Shown in pieces: positions 11,616 to 22,887 of a DNA stretch of 64,000 bases. This DNA comes from Zhongshania aquimaris (GTDB lineage: Bacteria; Pseudomonadota; Gammaproteobacteria; Pseudomonadales; Spongiibacteraceae), in contig NZ_JAHWDQ010000001.1 in assembly GCF_019312595.1 (NCBI RefSeq), forward strand, positions 1,474,788-1,538,787. The letters run 5' to 3'. The translations under genes and the position numbers were made by a program. Within the stretch, counting starts at the first letter, position 1. Every line of letters begins with the position of its first letter. Below the pieces are notes generated by a model. It was given only the letters and a program-made list of their open reading frames with translations. It was not told where the DNA came from and ran no database searches.

Positions 11616-12077
11616 TTAAAATCGAGGCACGACATTCGCTTTATCAATTTGATCGAAGGGAAGCAAATAATCATGCTCCTCCACGTTCAATACCACATCA
11701 CCATCCTCGATGCCTGTCAGGCGACCAAGAAATTTTCTACGCCCCTCAAAAGAGGTGCGCAAACGAATACTTACATCATTGCCAATGTACTGTTCAAACT
11801 GTGCCAGTGTGTATAGCGGCCGATCCATACCCGGCGACGACACTTCGAGGTTGTACTCACCCGCGATAGGGTCCTCAACATCTAATACGCCGCTGATTTG
11901 GTGACTGGCCTTCGCACAATCATCAACACCAATCCCATTTTCACTATCAATATACACACGCAGCAAAGTGTGACGACCATGAGATTGATAATCCAAGCCC
12001 CATAGCTCGTAGCCAAGAGCTTCCACTCCCGGCCTTAACAATTCTTCTAACTTGACGGTCTTGTTGGACAAGTTCAC
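11616..12077 (-). CDS. rimP: Ribosome maturation factor RimP
   Basis: A 153-residue protein if translation begins at GTG 12077 (MNLSNKTVKLEELL). The conserved DPIAGEYNLEVSSPGMDRPL motif marks RimP, needed for 30S subunit maturation. The frame is open further upstream, but that part overlaps two terminator hairpins, so the longer version is unlikely; a TTG at 12071 is an alternative start. The ribosome-binding region directly follows the T tract of the second terminator. Confidence 0.93.
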   Translation of the reverse strand: MNLSNKTVKLEELLRPGVEALGYELWGLDYQSHGRHTLLRVYIDSENGIGVDDCAKASHQISGVLDVEDPIAGEYNLEVSSPGMDRPLYTLAQFEQYIGNDVSIRLRTSFEGRRKFLGRLTGIEDGDVVLNVEEHDYLLPFDQIDKANVVPRF

Positions 12078-12085
12078 TACCCACC

Positions 12086-12109
12086 AATAAAAAATGGGCC
12101 CAAGGCCCA
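12086..12109 (-). terminator. Second intrinsic terminator in the rimP leader (attenuator candidate)
   Basis: On the minus strand TGGGCC/TTG/GGCCCA is followed by TTTTTTATT. The T tract ends only eight bases before the proposed rimP GTG, so the stem could also affect translation initiation. Together with the stem at 12147-12172 it forms a tandem terminator between tRNA-Leu and rimP. Confidence 0.75.
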
Positions 12110-12146
12110 CCATCGAAATTCTTTGACGTACGCCCTTTAGCGATAC

Positions 12147-12172
12147 GAAAAAGCCCCTTTGGAAGGGGCTTC
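12147..12172 (-). terminator. First intrinsic terminator in the rimP leader
   Basis: Perfect 9-bp stem AAGCCCCTT/AAGGGGCTT followed by T5 on the minus strand, downstream of tRNA-Leu and upstream of rimP. Confidence 0.85.
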
Positions 12173-12392
12173 TAAAAACTTCTGATCTATATAAAGCGAA
12201 GTCACCCAACGCTTACAAAGGAAGCCTGTAAAACCCGTGCCGCCACCTCATATCAGGAGGCGCATTATAGTCGGCGTCCACAAGCAGGTCAAGCCAAACG
12301 GCTGACACGGAAAGGAATACAGGGGCAACTAAACACTTACGCTAGAAACAAATAAGGATAGTCATCACAGACAATTATCCTTTTTTTTAAAT

Positions 12393-12478
12393 TGGTGCCG
12401 AAGGCGGGACTTGAACCCGCACGAGCTATGCTCACCACCCCCTCAAGATGGCGTGTCTACCAATTCCACCACTTCGGC
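12393..12478 (-). tRNA. tRNA-Leu (anticodon GAG)
   Basis: An 86-base class II tRNA with encoded CCA. The acceptor stem starts GCCGAAG and pairs with CTTCGGC. The T arm reads GGGTTCAAGTCCC, and the anticodon loop TTGAGGG sits on a CCATC/GGTGG stem, giving anticodon GAG. It lies between secG and rimP, the same position as in Pseudomonas. Confidence 0.95.
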
Positions 12479-12484
12479 TAATTT

Positions 12485-12865
12485 CTACTCGGCCACTGCC
12501 GGCATATCACTCTCTGCCGGCATATCCGACCCAGCATCACCCGCTTGAGCAGGCATACTATCGTCACCAACCGGAGCAACATCACGGCTTTCCTGCAACA
12601 CAGGCACGTCAATAATGTCTTCACCACCACCGCTACGCTGCTTCGCCACATAGGCGAGCGACAAACTTGTAATGAAGAATAAGGTAGCCAATATGGCAGT
12701 CGCCCGTGTTAACGCGTTACCACTACCACTACTACCAAATAAAGTTTGTGACGCACCAGAGCCAAAGGAAGCCCCCATATCTGCGCCTTTACCTTGCTGA
12801 ACCAAGATCAAACCAATAATGGCGAGACCAGCCAACACATGTACTATTAAAATAATCTGTTCCAT
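12485..12865 (-). CDS. secG: Preprotein translocase subunit SecG
   Basis: 126 residues with two membrane segments (IILIVHVLAGLAIIGLILVQ and an Ala/Thr/Phe/Leu-rich helix around residue 60). They flank the conserved cytoplasmic QQGKGADMGASFGSGASQTLFG loop, followed by an acidic tail. SecG assists SecYE in protein export. The ATG at 12865 overlaps the tpiA stop by one base (TAATG), so translation is coupled. A six-codon longer GTG start is less likely. Confidence 0.95.
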   Translation of the reverse strand: MEQIILIVHVLAGLAIIGLILVQQGKGADMGASFGSGASQTLFGSSGSGNALTRATAILATLFFITSLSLAYVAKQRSGGGEDIIDVPVLQESRDVAPVGDDSMPAQAGDAGSDMPAESDMPAVAE

Positions 12866-13620
12866 TACTCCGCCGCCCGACATATTGCGGAAAATTCCTG
12901 TGCATCAAGTGACGCACCACCAACTAAACCGCCATCAATATCCGCCTGAGCGAACAATTCACCTGCATTGGCAGCCTTGACACTACCGCCATACAGAATT
13001 CGCAAACCCTTCGCCAATAACTCATCTTTTTTCGAAAAAAGTGCGCGAATAAAAGCATGCACTTCTTGAGCCTGATCAGGACTTGCCGTTTTACCTGTGC
13101 CAATTGCCCAAACCGGCTCGTAAGCAACTACAATCAAACGTAACTGCTCAGCACTTAATGTCGAAAATATCGGCTTAAGTTGGGCCGAAATAACTTCAAG
13201 AGTTGCACCCTCATCACGCTGCGCCTCGGTCTCACCGACACACACCAAAGGTATCAATCCCTGCAGCAAAGCCTGCTTAGCTTTTTGCGCAACTTGCTCA
13301 CTGGTTTCACCGCACATTGCTCGGCGCTCAGAATGCCCAACAATGACATAGCGGCACCCGACATCAGCCAACATTGAGGCAGACACCTCACCTGTATATG
13401 CACCATCACTGGGTTGGTCACACACATTCTGATTACCAACTGCAACTGGCGAGCCGCTCAAGCCAACTAACACCTGCGCCAAATACACCGAGGGAGGGAA
13501 AACCGCGATATCAACACCAGGCTCCGCAGGTAGGGAGGCTTTCATTTCCGCCACCAATTTTCCAATGCTGGCGCTGTCGCCACACATCTTCCAATTCCCT
13601 GCTACGAGATTACTCCGCAT
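12865..13620 (-). CDS. tpiA: Triosephosphate isomerase
   Basis: 251 residues with the N-terminal LVAGNWKM, catalytic His in YVIVGHSERR, catalytic Glu in VVAYEPVWAIGTG and the phosphate-binding YGGSVK and GGLVGGASL loops. It interconverts dihydroxyacetone phosphate and glyceraldehyde 3-phosphate. The stop overlaps the secG start. Confidence 0.98.
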   Translation of the reverse strand: MRSNLVAGNWKMCGDSASIGKLVAEMKASLPAEPGVDIAVFPPSVYLAQVLVGLSGSPVAVGNQNVCDQPSDGAYTGEVSASMLADVGCRYVIVGHSERRAMCGETSEQVAQKAKQALLQGLIPLVCVGETEAQRDEGATLEVISAQLKPIFSTLSAEQLRLIVVAYEPVWAIGTGKTASPDQAQEVHAFIRALFSKKDELLAKGLRILYGGSVKAANAGELFAQADIDGGLVGGASLDAQEFSAICRAAE

Positions 13621-13692
13621 GCCATTTCCCTTAGCGCAAAATGGGCGCCAATCTTACATAAACTTATAAATACATACAAGAACAGCCACCAC

Positions 13693-15027
13693 TTATGATG
13701 AAAGCTTTTGCACCTTGTCGCTCAGACGCTGGCACAAGTCGGCAACTTGCGTACCGTTCTCGCCCTCAACCATAACTCGTACTAAAGGCTCAGTGCCTGA
13801 GGCGCGCAATAATACCCTGCCTCTGCCTGCTAATTCCAGCTCAACTTGGCCGACTGCAGCGCGTAATTCCGAATGATTCAAATCCATCGGTTTTTGTATG
13901 CGGATATTTTGCATTATTTGCGGAAACTTTTTCACGGGCGCTCGCAGCTCCAACAAACTCTTACCGCTCGCCCGCACCGCCTGCACAACTTTTAATGCGG
14001 CAACAATGCCATCACCGGTGGTACTCACATCACCACAAATTATATGGCCAGAATTTTCACCACCGAGCGTCCAGCCCAGTGCATTCATTCGCTCTTTTAC
14101 GTAGCGATCGCCGACCTGCGCGCGCTCAAATGAAACACCCAGGGCTTTCAAGGCCAACTCAAAACCAAGATTTGACATCAAGGTTCCCACCACACCTTCG
14201 CAGCGCTCACCGCGACGAAGCTGCTCAGCGGCAATGATATACAGAAGCTCGTCACCATCAACAAGCTCTCCCGACGCATCTGCAAATACTACGCGATCTC
14301 CATCACCGTCGAAGGCGATACCGAAATCCGCACACTCCTGTACAACTCGCGCCTGCATATCAGCAGGGTGAGTAGAGCCAACGCCGGCATTAATATTCAA
14401 GCCATCGGGATTCGCCCCCATGACAATTGTCTGAGCACCCAGCTCAGAAAAAACTGCCGGCGCGACGTGGTAAGTCGCACCGTTAGCGCAGTCGAGAACA
14501 ATCTTTAAACCGGCTAATGACAGACCTGTCTGACCAGTGGATTTACAGTATTCAATATAGCGCCCAGCAGCATCGTCAATACGCCGCACCTTACCCAACT
14601 TTGCCGACTCAACCGTGGTCATACTGATATCAATGGCTTCTTCGATCGCTATCTCCAACTCGTCAGGTAATTTGGTCCCGTCAGCGGAAAAAAACTTAAT
14701 GCCATTGTCGTAATAAGGGTTGTGACTCGCGCTGATGACAATCCCTGCACGCGCTTGGAAGGTTCTCGTTAAATAGGCAATTGCCGGTGTTGGCATCGGC
14801 CCCAACAGCAAGACATCAACACCCGCTGCCACCAAGCCTGCTTCCAAAGCGGACTCAAACATATAACCGGAAATTCGGGTGTCTTTACCAATCAGAACCT
14901 TACTGCGACCTTCACGAGCGAACACTTGCCCTACAGCCCAACCCAGCTTCAATACAAACTCAGGCGTAATCGCGCCTTCGCCGACGCGCCCGCGAACACC
15001 ATCGGTACCAAAATATTTTCTAGCCAT
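13693..15027 (-). CDS. glmM: Phosphoglucosamine mutase
   Basis: 444 residues starting [13 protein letters not shown]. The active-site serine loop [15 protein letters not shown], the metal-binding DGDGDR and the C-terminal [15 protein letters not shown] phosphate-binding motif are all present. It converts glucosamine-6-P to glucosamine-1-P for peptidoglycan and LPS precursors. The start at 15027 overlaps the folP stop by eight bases. Confidence 0.98.
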   Translation of the reverse strand: MARKYFGTDGVRGRVGEGAITPEFVLKLGWAVGQVFAREGRSKVLIGKDTRISGYMFESALEAGLVAAGVDVLLLGPMPTPAIAYLTRTFQARAGIVISASHNPYYDNGIKFFSADGTKLPDELEIAIEEAIDISMTTVESAKLGKVRRIDDAAGRYIEYCKSTGQTGLSLAGLKIVLDCANGATYHVAPAVFSELGAQTIVMGANPDGLNINAGVGSTHPADMQARVVQECADFGIAFDGDGDRVVFADASGELVDGDELLYIIAAEQLRRGERCEGVVGTLMSNLGFELALKALGVSFERAQVGDRYVKERMNALGWTLGGENSGHIICGDVSTTGDGIVAALKVVQAVRASGKSLLELRAPVKKFPQIMQNIRIQKPMDLNHSELRAAVGQVELELAGRGRVLLRASGTEPLVRVMVEGENGTQVADLCQRLSDKVQKLSS

Positions 15028-15901
15028 TATTACTTTTCTCAAACTTCACAGCAGCTGCAAGCTTCACTGCATCAACGGTTTCTTTAACGTCGTGTACGCG
15101 CAGAATGTGCGCGCCGCGCTCTACTGCCATCGCGGCCATGGCCACACTCGCCGCCAACCTCTCTTCAACTCCACGCCCAGTAAGTGCACCCAGCATAGAT
15201 TTTCGTGAAACCCCAACCAATACCGGAAACCCCATCTCCACAAAGGCGGGCAAGCGGCGAAACAATTCAAAATTATGTGCCACGGTTTTACCAAATCCAA
15301 AACCTGGATCGAGCAATATTTGCTCCTTCGATATACCCGCGGCAACACAGGCGGCAACGCGCCCATGCAAAAACGCAGCAACCTCGTCAAAAATATTCTG
15401 GTAATCTGGATTCTCTTGCATAGAGCTGGGCTCACCCTGCATGTGCATTAAGCACACTGGCAAACCACTCTCTACTGCAGCATCAAGCGCACCCAGTCGC
15501 GACAACGCTCGTACATCATTTATTAAATCCGCACCCAACTGCACTGCGCCGCGAATTACCTGCGGCGTACTCGTGTCTACTGAAATAATGGTATCAAAGC
15601 GTTGAGAGATAGCCTCAACCACCGGCAGCACTCGCTCACATTCTTCCTCAGCACTAACTGGTATAGAACCAGGCCGGGTTGATTCACCACCGACATCGAT
15701 CAGCGATGCTCCCTCTCTGCACGCTTCATCAACTCGGCGCAAAACTTTTTCAAGCAGAACGCCACCAGCGTGGAATGCACCACCATCGGAAAATGAGTCA
15801 GGAGTCACGTTGATAATCGCCATTACTTTCGGCTCGCTTAGGTCTAACATGCGAGCGCCGCAGTGGAGCTGCGGCGACGATTGGCTTACCAAGGGGTTCA
15901 T
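15020..15901 (-). CDS. folP: Dihydropteroate synthase
   Basis: The pterin-binding TIM-barrel signatures [16 protein letters not shown] and [16 protein letters not shown] are intact. The enzyme condenses p-aminobenzoate with dihydropterin pyrophosphate in folate synthesis and is the sulfonamide target. It sits between ftsH and glmM as in E. coli. ATG at 15901 gives 293 residues. A GTG at 15919, overlapping the ftsH stop, would add six residues, and neither has a strong ribosome-binding site. Confidence 0.96.
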   Translation of the reverse strand: MNPLVSQSSPQLHCGARMLDLSEPKVMAIINVTPDSFSDGGAFHAGGVLLEKVLRRVDEACREGASLIDVGGESTRPGSIPVSAEEECERVLPVVEAISQRFDTIISVDTSTPQVIRGAVQLGADLINDVRALSRLGALDAAVESGLPVCLMHMQGEPSSMQENPDYQNIFDEVAAFLHGRVAACVAAGISKEQILLDPGFGFGKTVAHNFELFRRLPAFVEMGFPVLVGVSRKSMLGALTGRGVEERLAASVAMAAMAVERGAHILRVHDVKETVDAVKLAAAVKFEKSNNG

Positions 15902-15908
15902 TGCAAAC

Positions 15909-17870
15909 TCAGTGATCACTCACCGAGCCAACAAAAGGGTCTTCCGGGCGATTCTTTTTGTCATTGTCATCGTCAGCGCTAGGCTCAGAGTCAAGATCGC
16001 TCGCAGAAGACTCCGCTTTATGACCGCCGCGGCGATCGTCATCGTCCCAACCCGCTGGCTTGCGCGGAGTGCGACCAGACATAATATCGTCTATTTGCTT
16101 GGCATCGATGGTTTCATACATCATCAACGCATCAGCCATCACATCTAGTTTACCGCGATTTTCTTCAAGGATTCCTCGCGCGATTCCGTAGCACTCATCA
16201 ATAATGCGGCGAACTTCTTCATCGATTTGTCGCGCAGTCTCACCCGAATGGCTTTTACCCTGCTGGCCAGCCGAGCGACCGAGGAAAACCTCTTCCTCTG
16301 CGTCGTCATACATCAGCGGCCCCATCTTGTCCGACAAGCCCCACTTGGTAACCATCTTACGGGCGATATCGGTCGCGCGCTGAATATCATTCGAGGCACC
16401 CGTTGTCACACCATCCGGCCCCAAGGTCATCTCTTCCGCAATTCGACCGCCAAATAAGGAACAAATCTGGCTAGTAATATGCCTGCGACTCAAACTGTAT
16501 CGGTCTTCTTCTGGCAGGAACATGGTTACACCCAAGGCCCGACCACGGGGAATAATACTCACCTTATACACTGGGTCATGTTCAGGCACAGTGCGGCCAA
16601 CAATGGCATGACCGGCTTCGTGATAGGCGGTATTTAATTTTTCTTTATCTGACATCACCATAGATTTGCGCTCCGCGCCCATCATGATTTTGTCCTTTGC
16701 TAAATTAAACTGCTCCATGCTCACCAAACGCGAATTACCGCGGGCAGCAAACAAAGCCGCCTCATTGGCAAGGTTCGCAAGATCTGCACCAGAGAACCCC
16801 GGTGTACCGCGCGCAATGATCGATGCCTCGACATCGTCACCCAAGGGCAATTTACGCATATGTACTTTCAAGATTTGCTCGCGGCCGCGAATATCTGGCA
16901 AACCAACCACTACCTGGCGATCAAAACGACCTGGGCGCAAGAGGGCGGGATCAAGTACGTCTGGGCGGTTAGTTGCCGCAATAACGATAACACCGTCATT
17001 TGCTTCAAAACCATCCATCTCAACGAGCAATTGGTTTAGGGTCTGTTCGCGCTCATCGTGACCGCCACCCATACCCGCACCGCGATGGCGACCAACCGCA
17101 TCAATCTCATCAATAAAAATAATGCACGGCGCCTGCTTCTTAGCCTGCTCGAACATATCGCGCACACGAGATGCGCCGACACCGACAAACATTTCAACAA
17201 AATCAGAACCTGAAATAGAGAAGAACGGCACCTTCGCTTCGCCAGCAATCGCTTTTGCCAACAAGGTTTTACCAGTACCTGGAGGACCAACCATCAAAAC
17301 ACCGCGGGGGATTCGACCACCCAAACGCTGAAACTTGCCGGGGTCGCGCAGAAACTCTACCAACTCCTGCACATCTTCTTTTGCTTCATCTACGCCCGCC
17401 ACATCGGCAAACGTCGTTTTAATTTGGTCTTCACTTAATAGCCGCGCCTTGCTCTTACCAAAGGCCATCGGGCCGCCTTTGCCGCCGCCGGCACCGCCCT
17501 GCATTTGACGCATAAAAAACATGAAGATCGCAAGAATGATCAATATCGGGAAGCTGGCTACCAGCAGCTGCGTCCACAAACTTTGGCGCTCTGGCTTGGT
17601 ACCCTCAACAACCACATTGTGCTGTAACAGATCATCAATTAATTTTGGATCATCCAGCAGTGGGCGCACACTCTCAAAGCGGCTGCTGTCGTTGCGCTCG
17701 CCACTGATCACTAGGCCGTCGATAACGACTTTGCGGACACGCTCATTCTGCACTTCCGTAATGAATTGCGAGTAATTGAGCTGCTCGGTGGGTGACTGGA
17801 CGCTGAAGTTATTAAAAACAGTCAACAGGACTGCAGCAATAACCAGCCACAACAGTAAATTCTTTGCCAT
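15909..17870 (-). CDS. ftsH: ATP-dependent zinc metalloprotease FtsH
   Basis: 653 residues. Two N-terminal membrane segments flank a periplasmic domain. The AAA module has Walker A GPPGTGKT (about 195) and Walker [10 protein letters not shown], and the protease has HEAGH (about 415). An acidic C-terminal tail follows. FtsH degrades damaged membrane proteins and regulators such as sigma-32 and LpxC in relatives. The start at 17870 ([10 protein letters not shown]) matches the family N-terminus better than the longer frame. Confidence 0.98.
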   Translation of the reverse strand: MAKNLLLWLVIAAVLLTVFNNFSVQSPTEQLNYSQFITEVQNERVRKVVIDGLVISGERNDSSRFESVRPLLDDPKLIDDLLQHNVVVEGTKPERQSLWTQLLVASFPILIILAIFMFFMRQMQGGAGGGKGGPMAFGKSKARLLSEDQIKTTFADVAGVDEAKEDVQELVEFLRDPGKFQRLGGRIPRGVLMVGPPGTGKTLLAKAIAGEAKVPFFSISGSDFVEMFVGVGASRVRDMFEQAKKQAPCIIFIDEIDAVGRHRGAGMGGGHDEREQTLNQLLVEMDGFEANDGVIVIAATNRPDVLDPALLRPGRFDRQVVVGLPDIRGREQILKVHMRKLPLGDDVEASIIARGTPGFSGADLANLANEAALFAARGNSRLVSMEQFNLAKDKIMMGAERKSMVMSDKEKLNTAYHEAGHAIVGRTVPEHDPVYKVSIIPRGRALGVTMFLPEEDRYSLSRRHITSQICSLFGGRIAEEMTLGPDGVTTGASNDIQRATDIARKMVTKWGLSDKMGPLMYDDAEEEVFLGRSAGQQGKSHSGETARQIDEEVRRIIDECYGIARGILEENRGKLDVMADALMMYETIDAKQIDDIMSGRTPRKPAGWDDDDRRGGHKAESSASDLDSEPSADDDNDKKNRPEDPFVGSVSDH

Positions 17871-17983
17871 ATCGTTCAAAAACCGATCCTCACGCTGCTC
17901 TGTTCGCAAAGTGCATAAAACGGGAAATTAGCCCCAACGTCTATTCACTCTACTACATTAATTAGGCACCCTCTACGCAATAA

Positions 17984-18607
17984 TTATCCGCGTAGACCAG
18001 TAGCCACTAGGTAAACTTCCCGCGATCTCGGCCTTGACGCAGCCGGTTTACGGGTCACCACCTTACTAAAACGTTCGCGAAGAAGGCGCATATATTCCTC
18101 AAAACCTTCCCCCTGGAAAATCTTGGTGACAAATCCGCCGCCGGGCCGCAAAACCAAACCCGCCATGTCCAACGCCAGCTCACACAGATACATAGACTGC
18201 GGCTGATCAACGTCTCTCATACCACTCATATTGGGGGCCATATCTGAAATTACAAGATCTGCCTTCTGATTACCCAAAAAAGCCATCAATTCATTGAAGA
18301 CGTCTTCCTCAGTGAAATCACCGCGAATAAACTCAACCCCAGCGATGCTGTCCATGTCCAGAATATCGGATGCCAGCACCTGACCGTTGTGGCCCACCAG
18401 CATAGCAGCCACCTGCGACCAACCGCCGGGCGCACTACCTAAATCAACCACACTCATACCAGGCTTAAACAGGCGATCTTTTTCCTGAATTTCCAATAAC
18501 TTATAGCAAGCGCGTGAACGGTAACCTTCCTTCTGGGCCATTTTGACGTAGTGATCGTCAAAATGTTCCTTCATCCACGCATCACTTGATCCAGACCGTT
18601 TAGCCAC
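17984..18607 (-). CDS. rlmE: 23S rRNA 2'-O-ribose methyltransferase RlmE
   Basis: 207 residues. The SAM-binding motif [15 protein letters not shown], the catalytic Asp in [13 protein letters not shown], and the Lys of FVTKIFQG match RlmE/FtsJ, which methylates U2552. The GTG at 18607 has AAGGGA six bases upstream; a second GTG two codons earlier is possible. It is paired with ftsH and divergent from yhbY, as in E. coli. Confidence 0.96.
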   Translation of the reverse strand: MAKRSGSSDAWMKEHFDDHYVKMAQKEGYRSRACYKLLEIQEKDRLFKPGMSVVDLGSAPGGWSQVAAMLVGHNGQVLASDILDMDSIAGVEFIRGDFTEEDVFNELMAFLGNQKADLVISDMAPNMSGMRDVDQPQSMYLCELALDMAGLVLRPGGGFVTKIFQGEGFEEYMRLLRERFSKVVTRKPAASRPRSREVYLVATGLRG

Positions 18608-18698
18608 ACCCACTCCCTTAATAGCGAGAATTCACATTTCAGCGCGGCCGCCTTTCGAGTAAAATACTCGGCCACGCCTTTTTCGGTTTAGTAATATT

Positions 18699-19007
18699 AT
18701 GTCCAAATTCAGCGCCAGCGATAAAAAACACCTCCGCAGTATCGGTCACAAACTCAATCCCGTTGTGATGATCGGCGATCGCGGCTTGAGTGAAGGCGTG
18801 ATGACCGAAATTGACCGCGCGCTAGACGATCACGAACTCATCAAAGTTAAAGTAAATATCGCTGAACCGACAGAGCGCCGAGCTTTAATTGATCAATTTT
18901 GTGCCGCCCACAAGGCGCAATTGGTGCAAGCTATCGGCAAGATCGCATTGATTTACCGCCCAGCCAAGAAACCTAACCCGAAGCTGTCCAACCTACTTCG
19001 GGCATAA
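18699..19007 (+). CDS. yhbY: CRM-domain ribosome assembly protein YhbY
   Basis: 102 residues made almost entirely of a CRS1/YhbY RNA-binding domain, with the diagnostic GHKLNPVVMIGDRGLSEGV loop. YhbY associates with pre-50S particles. It is transcribed divergently from rlmE and convergently with greA, an arrangement conserved in gammaproteobacteria. Confidence 0.95.
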   Translation: MSKFSASDKKHLRSIGHKLNPVVMIGDRGLSEGVMTEIDRALDDHELIKVKVNIAEPTERRALIDQFCAAHKAQLVQAIGKIALIYRPAKKPNPKLSNLLRA

Positions 19008-19020
19008 GCCCCCAGTTTAT

Positions 19021-19503
19021 TTACTCGGCGAGGTGTTGCACCTTGTCGATTTCATATTCTATGGTACCGCCCGGCGCCGCAACCAAGGCCACATCGCCCT
19101 CTTCTTTGCCAATAAGAGCACGCGCAATCGGAGACGTGACGGATATTTTGCCCAGCTTCACACTGGCCTCATCCTCACCCACTATACGGTAAGTCACTTC
19201 TTCATCGGTTTCGCAGTTGATCAGCGTTACCGTAACGCCAAAAATTACTTTACCTGTATAGGGAATCACAGAAATGTCGATCACCCGCACACCGGCGAGC
19301 TTACCTTCTATTTCTTGAATACGGCCTTCGCAAAACCCCTGCTGCTCGCGGGCAGCATGGTATTCCGCATTCTCTTTTAAATCGCCGTGGGCGCGCGCCT
19401 CAGCAATCGCTTGCGTGATACGCGGACGCTCGACAGATTTTAAATTTTTTAACTCTTCGCGCAGCGCTTTTTCGCCGGCAACCGTCATTGGCACCTGATT
19501 CAT
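19021..19503 (-). CDS. greA: Transcription elongation factor GreA
   Basis: 160 residues: an N-terminal coiled coil carrying the acidic tip ([17 protein letters not shown]) and a C-terminal FKBP-like domain ([14 protein letters not shown]). GreA rescues backtracked polymerase by stimulating transcript cleavage. Its start overlaps the carB stop by four bases (ATGA), so it is the last gene of the carA-carB-greA unit. Confidence 0.97.
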   Translation of the reverse strand: MNQVPMTVAGEKALREELKNLKSVERPRITQAIAEARAHGDLKENAEYHAAREQQGFCEGRIQEIEGKLAGVRVIDISVIPYTGKVIFGVTVTLINCETDEEVTYRIVGEDEASVKLGKISVTSPIARALIGKEEGDVALVAAPGGTIEYEIDKVQHLAE

Positions 19504-22500
19504 TGCATCATACCCTCGTGCACGTCCTGTAGACGGCGCACTGTTTTTTCTTCACCAAAGGCCAAAGCCTGACAAATTGCCTCGGCACCGGCAAGTGTTG
19601 TTGTGTAACTTACCTTGTTTACCAAGGCACTGCGGCGAATCAGCGATGAATCGGCGATCGCCTGCTTACCTTCAGTGGTGTTAATAATTAAATCGACGTC
19701 GCCATTTTTTACCATATCAACAATATGCGGACGACCTTCAAGTACTTTATTCACCCGCTGACAAGTCAAACCAGCGGCGGTTAACACTTTATGAGTACCA
19801 CGTGTGGCGCAAAGGGTAAAACCCTGAGCAACTAACTGCTTAGCAACCTCAATAGCGCCGTCTTTATCTGGATCACGGACACTGATAAAAGCGTGCCCGC
19901 TGGTCGGAAAGACTTCGCCAGCACCAACTGCAGCTTTGGCAAAGGCTTCGGCGAAGGTTTCACCCAAGCCCATAACCTCACCAGTAGACTTCATTTCTGG
20001 CCCAAGTATCGGGTCGACACCAGGGAATTTAGCGAAGGGGAATACCGCTTCTTTAACCGAGAAATACTTAGGGATAATCTCAGTAGTGAAGTTTTGATCC
20101 GCCAAGCTGGTACCGGCCATACAGCGCGCAGCAACTTTGGCCAGCGACACACCAATGCATTTAGACACAAATGGCACAGTGCGCGAAGCGCGCGGATTTA
20201 CTTCGATAACATAAATCTCGCCGTCCTGCACAGCCAGCTGCACGTTCATCAAACCGATAACGCCCAACTCCAAGGCCATAGCCTTAACAATCTCGCGCAT
20301 ACGATCCTGCACTTCCGCAGACAAAGAGTACGGCGGTAAAGAACAAGCCGAATCACCGGAATGAACACCCGCCTGCTCTATATGCTGCATGATCGCGCCG
20401 ATCACTACTTGCTTGCCATCTGACACCGCATCGAGGTCAACCTCAACCGCCGCATTCAAGAAATGGTCTAGCAGAACGGGCGACTCATTAGAAACCCGAA
20501 CCGCCTCGCGCATATAGCGCTGCAACTCGTCTTCCTTATAAACGATTTCCATGGCGCGGCCACCCAATACATAGGACGGGCGCACAACTAGGGGGTAGCC
20601 AATTTTGGCTGCCGCCAACAGTGCCGCTTCTTCTGAGCGCACGGTTGTATTTGGTGGCTGCTTCAACTCAAGCCGCTCGATCATTTGCTGAAAACGCTCA
20701 CGATCTTCCGCGCGGTCGATGGCATCTGGCGACGTACCAATAATGGGTACACCGGCCGCCTCAAGGTCGCGCGCCAACTTCAATGGCGTTTGGCCACCGA
20801 ACTGGACGATAACGCCTTTAGGCTTTTCTTTGGCAACAATTTCCAGCACGTCTTCGAGGGTTACTGACTCAAAGTACAAGCGGTCTGAAATATCGTAATC
20901 CGTCGACACTGTCTCAGGGTTACAGTTGACCATAATGGTCTCGTAACCATCTTCACGCATGGCCAGCGCCGCGTGCACACAGCAGTAATCGAATTCAATA
21001 CCTTGACCGATACGGTTAGGGCCGCCACCGATCACGAGGATTTTATCGCGGTCAGATGGCAGTGACTCACACTCTTCTTCGTAGGTGGAGTACATATAAG
21101 CCGTCGACGTCGCAAACTCTGCCGCACAGGTATCCACGCGCTTGTATACAGGGCGGATGTCTAGGCTGTGGCGCAGAGTGCGCAATTGTTTTTCGCTAAC
21201 CGCAAGCAACACTGCCAAACGCTGATCAGAGAATCCTTTGCGCTTTAAACGCCACATCAAATCTTTGCTGATGTCGGTTAACGTTAAGGTTTTTAGCGAG
21301 TTTTCAGTTTTAACAATATCTTCAATTTGGACGAGGAACCACGGATCAATCCAAGAGTGCTCGAACACTTCCTCGACACTCATACCTGCGCGGAAAGCAT
21401 CAGCGACAAACCAAATGCGCTCTGGGCCTGGGTTGGTCAATTCGGCAATTAATATATCGCGAGCGTCGTCGCGATCCACATCAATTTGATGCTCAAAACC
21501 AGCCGAACCCACTTCAAGGCCGCGCAATGCTTTTTGCAGAGACTCCTGGAAGGTACGGCCAATCGCCATCACTTCGCCAACAGATTTCATCTGGGTGTGC
21601 AGACGCGTTTGCGCCTCACCAAACTTCTCGAAGGTAAAGCGCGGTATTTTTGTAACGACGTAATCGATTGCCGGCTCAAACGACGCGGGGGTCGCACCGC
21701 CAGTAATATCGTTTTGCAGCTCATCGAGGGTATAGCCAATCGCCAACTTGGCAGCCACTTTGGCAATGGGGAAGCCCGTTGCTTTAGAGGCCAAGGCCGA
21801 TGAACGACTCACCCGCGGGTTCATTTCAATTACGACCAAACGCCCCGTGTGCGGCTCCATACCGAACTGAACGTTAGAGCCGCCAGTTTCCACACCAATC
21901 TCACGCAATACAGCGCAAGAGGCGTTTCGCATGATTTGATATTCTTTATCAGTTAACGTTTGCGCCGGCGCAACGGTGATCGAATCGCCCGTGTGCACGC
22001 CCATGGGGTCGAAGTTTTCGATAGAGCAAACAATGATGCAGTTGTCGTTTTTATCACGCACAACTTCCATCTCAAATTCTTTCCAGCCAATCAAGCTCTC
22101 ATCAATCAGCAGCTCATTGGTTGGCGACAGATCGAGACCACGGGTGCATATCTCAATAAACTCTTCTTTGTTATAGGCAATACCACCACCCGAGCCGCCC
22201 ATGGTAAAACTGGGGCGAATAATTGCGGGAAAACCGATGGTATCCAGAACCTGTAAAGCCTCTTCCATGCTATGGGCGATGGCGGAGTTTGGCGTCTCTA
22301 AACCGATACGCTTCATTGCCTGGTCGAATAGCTGACGATCTTCCGCCATATCGATGGAGTCTTTGGTCGCACCGATCATTTCAACGCCGTACTTGGCCAG
22401 CACGCCTTCGCGATCCAAATCCAAGGCGCAGTTCAACGCTGTTTGACCACCCATCGTGGGTAGCAAGGCATCGGGACGCTCTTTCTCAATAATCTTGGCA

Positions 22501-22721
22501 ACCGTTTCCCAGACCACTGGCTCGATATACGTGGCATCCGCCATCGCCGGGTCTGTCATGATGGTCGCGGGGTTAGAGTTCACCAGAATGACTCTGTAAC
22601 CCTCTTCCCGCAGGGCTTTACACGCCTGCGCACCGGAATAATCAAACTCGCACGCCTGACCGATAACAATCGGGCCGGCACCGAGGATAAGAATGCTTTG
22701 GATATCAGTTCTTTTTGGCAT
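19500..22721 (-). CDS. carB: Carbamoyl-phosphate synthase large subunit
   Basis: 1073 residues with the two homologous ATP-grasp halves ([20 protein letters not shown] at the start and [19 protein letters not shown] about 550) and the C-terminal allosteric MGS domain. With CarA it makes carbamoyl phosphate for arginine and pyrimidines. It is separated from carA by a 166-base spacer holding a palindromic repeat and overlaps greA at its end. Confidence 0.98.
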   Translation of the reverse strand: MPKRTDIQSILILGAGPIVIGQACEFDYSGAQACKALREEGYRVILVNSNPATIMTDPAMADATYIEPVVWETVAKIIEKERPDALLPTMGGQTALNCALDLDREGVLAKYGVEMIGATKDSIDMAEDRQLFDQAMKRIGLETPNSAIAHSMEEALQVLDTIGFPAIIRPSFTMGGSGGGIAYNKEEFIEICTRGLDLSPTNELLIDESLIGWKEFEMEVVRDKNDNCIIVCSIENFDPMGVHTGDSITVAPAQTLTDKEYQIMRNASCAVLREIGVETGGSNVQFGMEPHTGRLVVIEMNPRVSRSSALASKATGFPIAKVAAKLAIGYTLDELQNDITGGATPASFEPAIDYVVTKIPRFTFEKFGEAQTRLHTQMKSVGEVMAIGRTFQESLQKALRGLEVGSAGFEHQIDVDRDDARDILIAELTNPGPERIWFVADAFRAGMSVEEVFEHSWIDPWFLVQIEDIVKTENSLKTLTLTDISKDLMWRLKRKGFSDQRLAVLLAVSEKQLRTLRHSLDIRPVYKRVDTCAAEFATSTAYMYSTYEEECESLPSDRDKILVIGGGPNRIGQGIEFDYCCVHAALAMREDGYETIMVNCNPETVSTDYDISDRLYFESVTLEDVLEIVAKEKPKGVIVQFGGQTPLKLARDLEAAGVPIIGTSPDAIDRAEDRERFQQMIERLELKQPPNTTVRSEEAALLAAAKIGYPLVVRPSYVLGGRAMEIVYKEDELQRYMREAVRVSNESPVLLDHFLNAAVEVDLDAVSDGKQVVIGAIMQHIEQAGVHSGDSACSLPPYSLSAEVQDRMREIVKAMALELGVIGLMNVQLAVQDGEIYVIEVNPRASRTVPFVSKCIGVSLAKVAARCMAGTSLADQNFTTEIIPKYFSVKEAVFPFAKFPGVDPILGPEMKSTGEVMGLGETFAEAFAKAAVGAGEVFPTSGHAFISVRDPDKDGAIEVAKQLVAQGFTLCATRGTHKVLTAAGLTCQRVNKVLEGRPHIVDMVKNGDVDLIINTTEGKQAIADSSLIRRSALVNKVSYTTTLAGAEAICQALAFGEEKTVRRLQDVHEGMMQ

Positions 22722-22760
22722 AAGTGCTAATCATCTGACTCTGTGCTTCGTTACAAAAAA

Positions 22761-22847
22761 GTCGGACGTCGGAAGCTGGACGTCAGACGCCAAAGTCGGG
22801 CGCGACAATGTATTTTCTCGCCAGACGCCAGACTTCCGACGCCAGAC
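22761..22847. repeat. Dispersed palindromic repeat, copy 1
   Basis: Imperfect inverted repeat between carB and carA. The left arm contains CGTCGGAAGCTGGACGTC and the right arm, reverse-complemented, contains CGTCGGAAGTCTGGCGTC. Its arm resembles the copies at 27823-27954 and 32481-32545. Confidence 0.55.
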
Positions 22848-22887
22848 CAACAAAACCGCATACAAAGCCGCGATGCCGAACTTTCTA

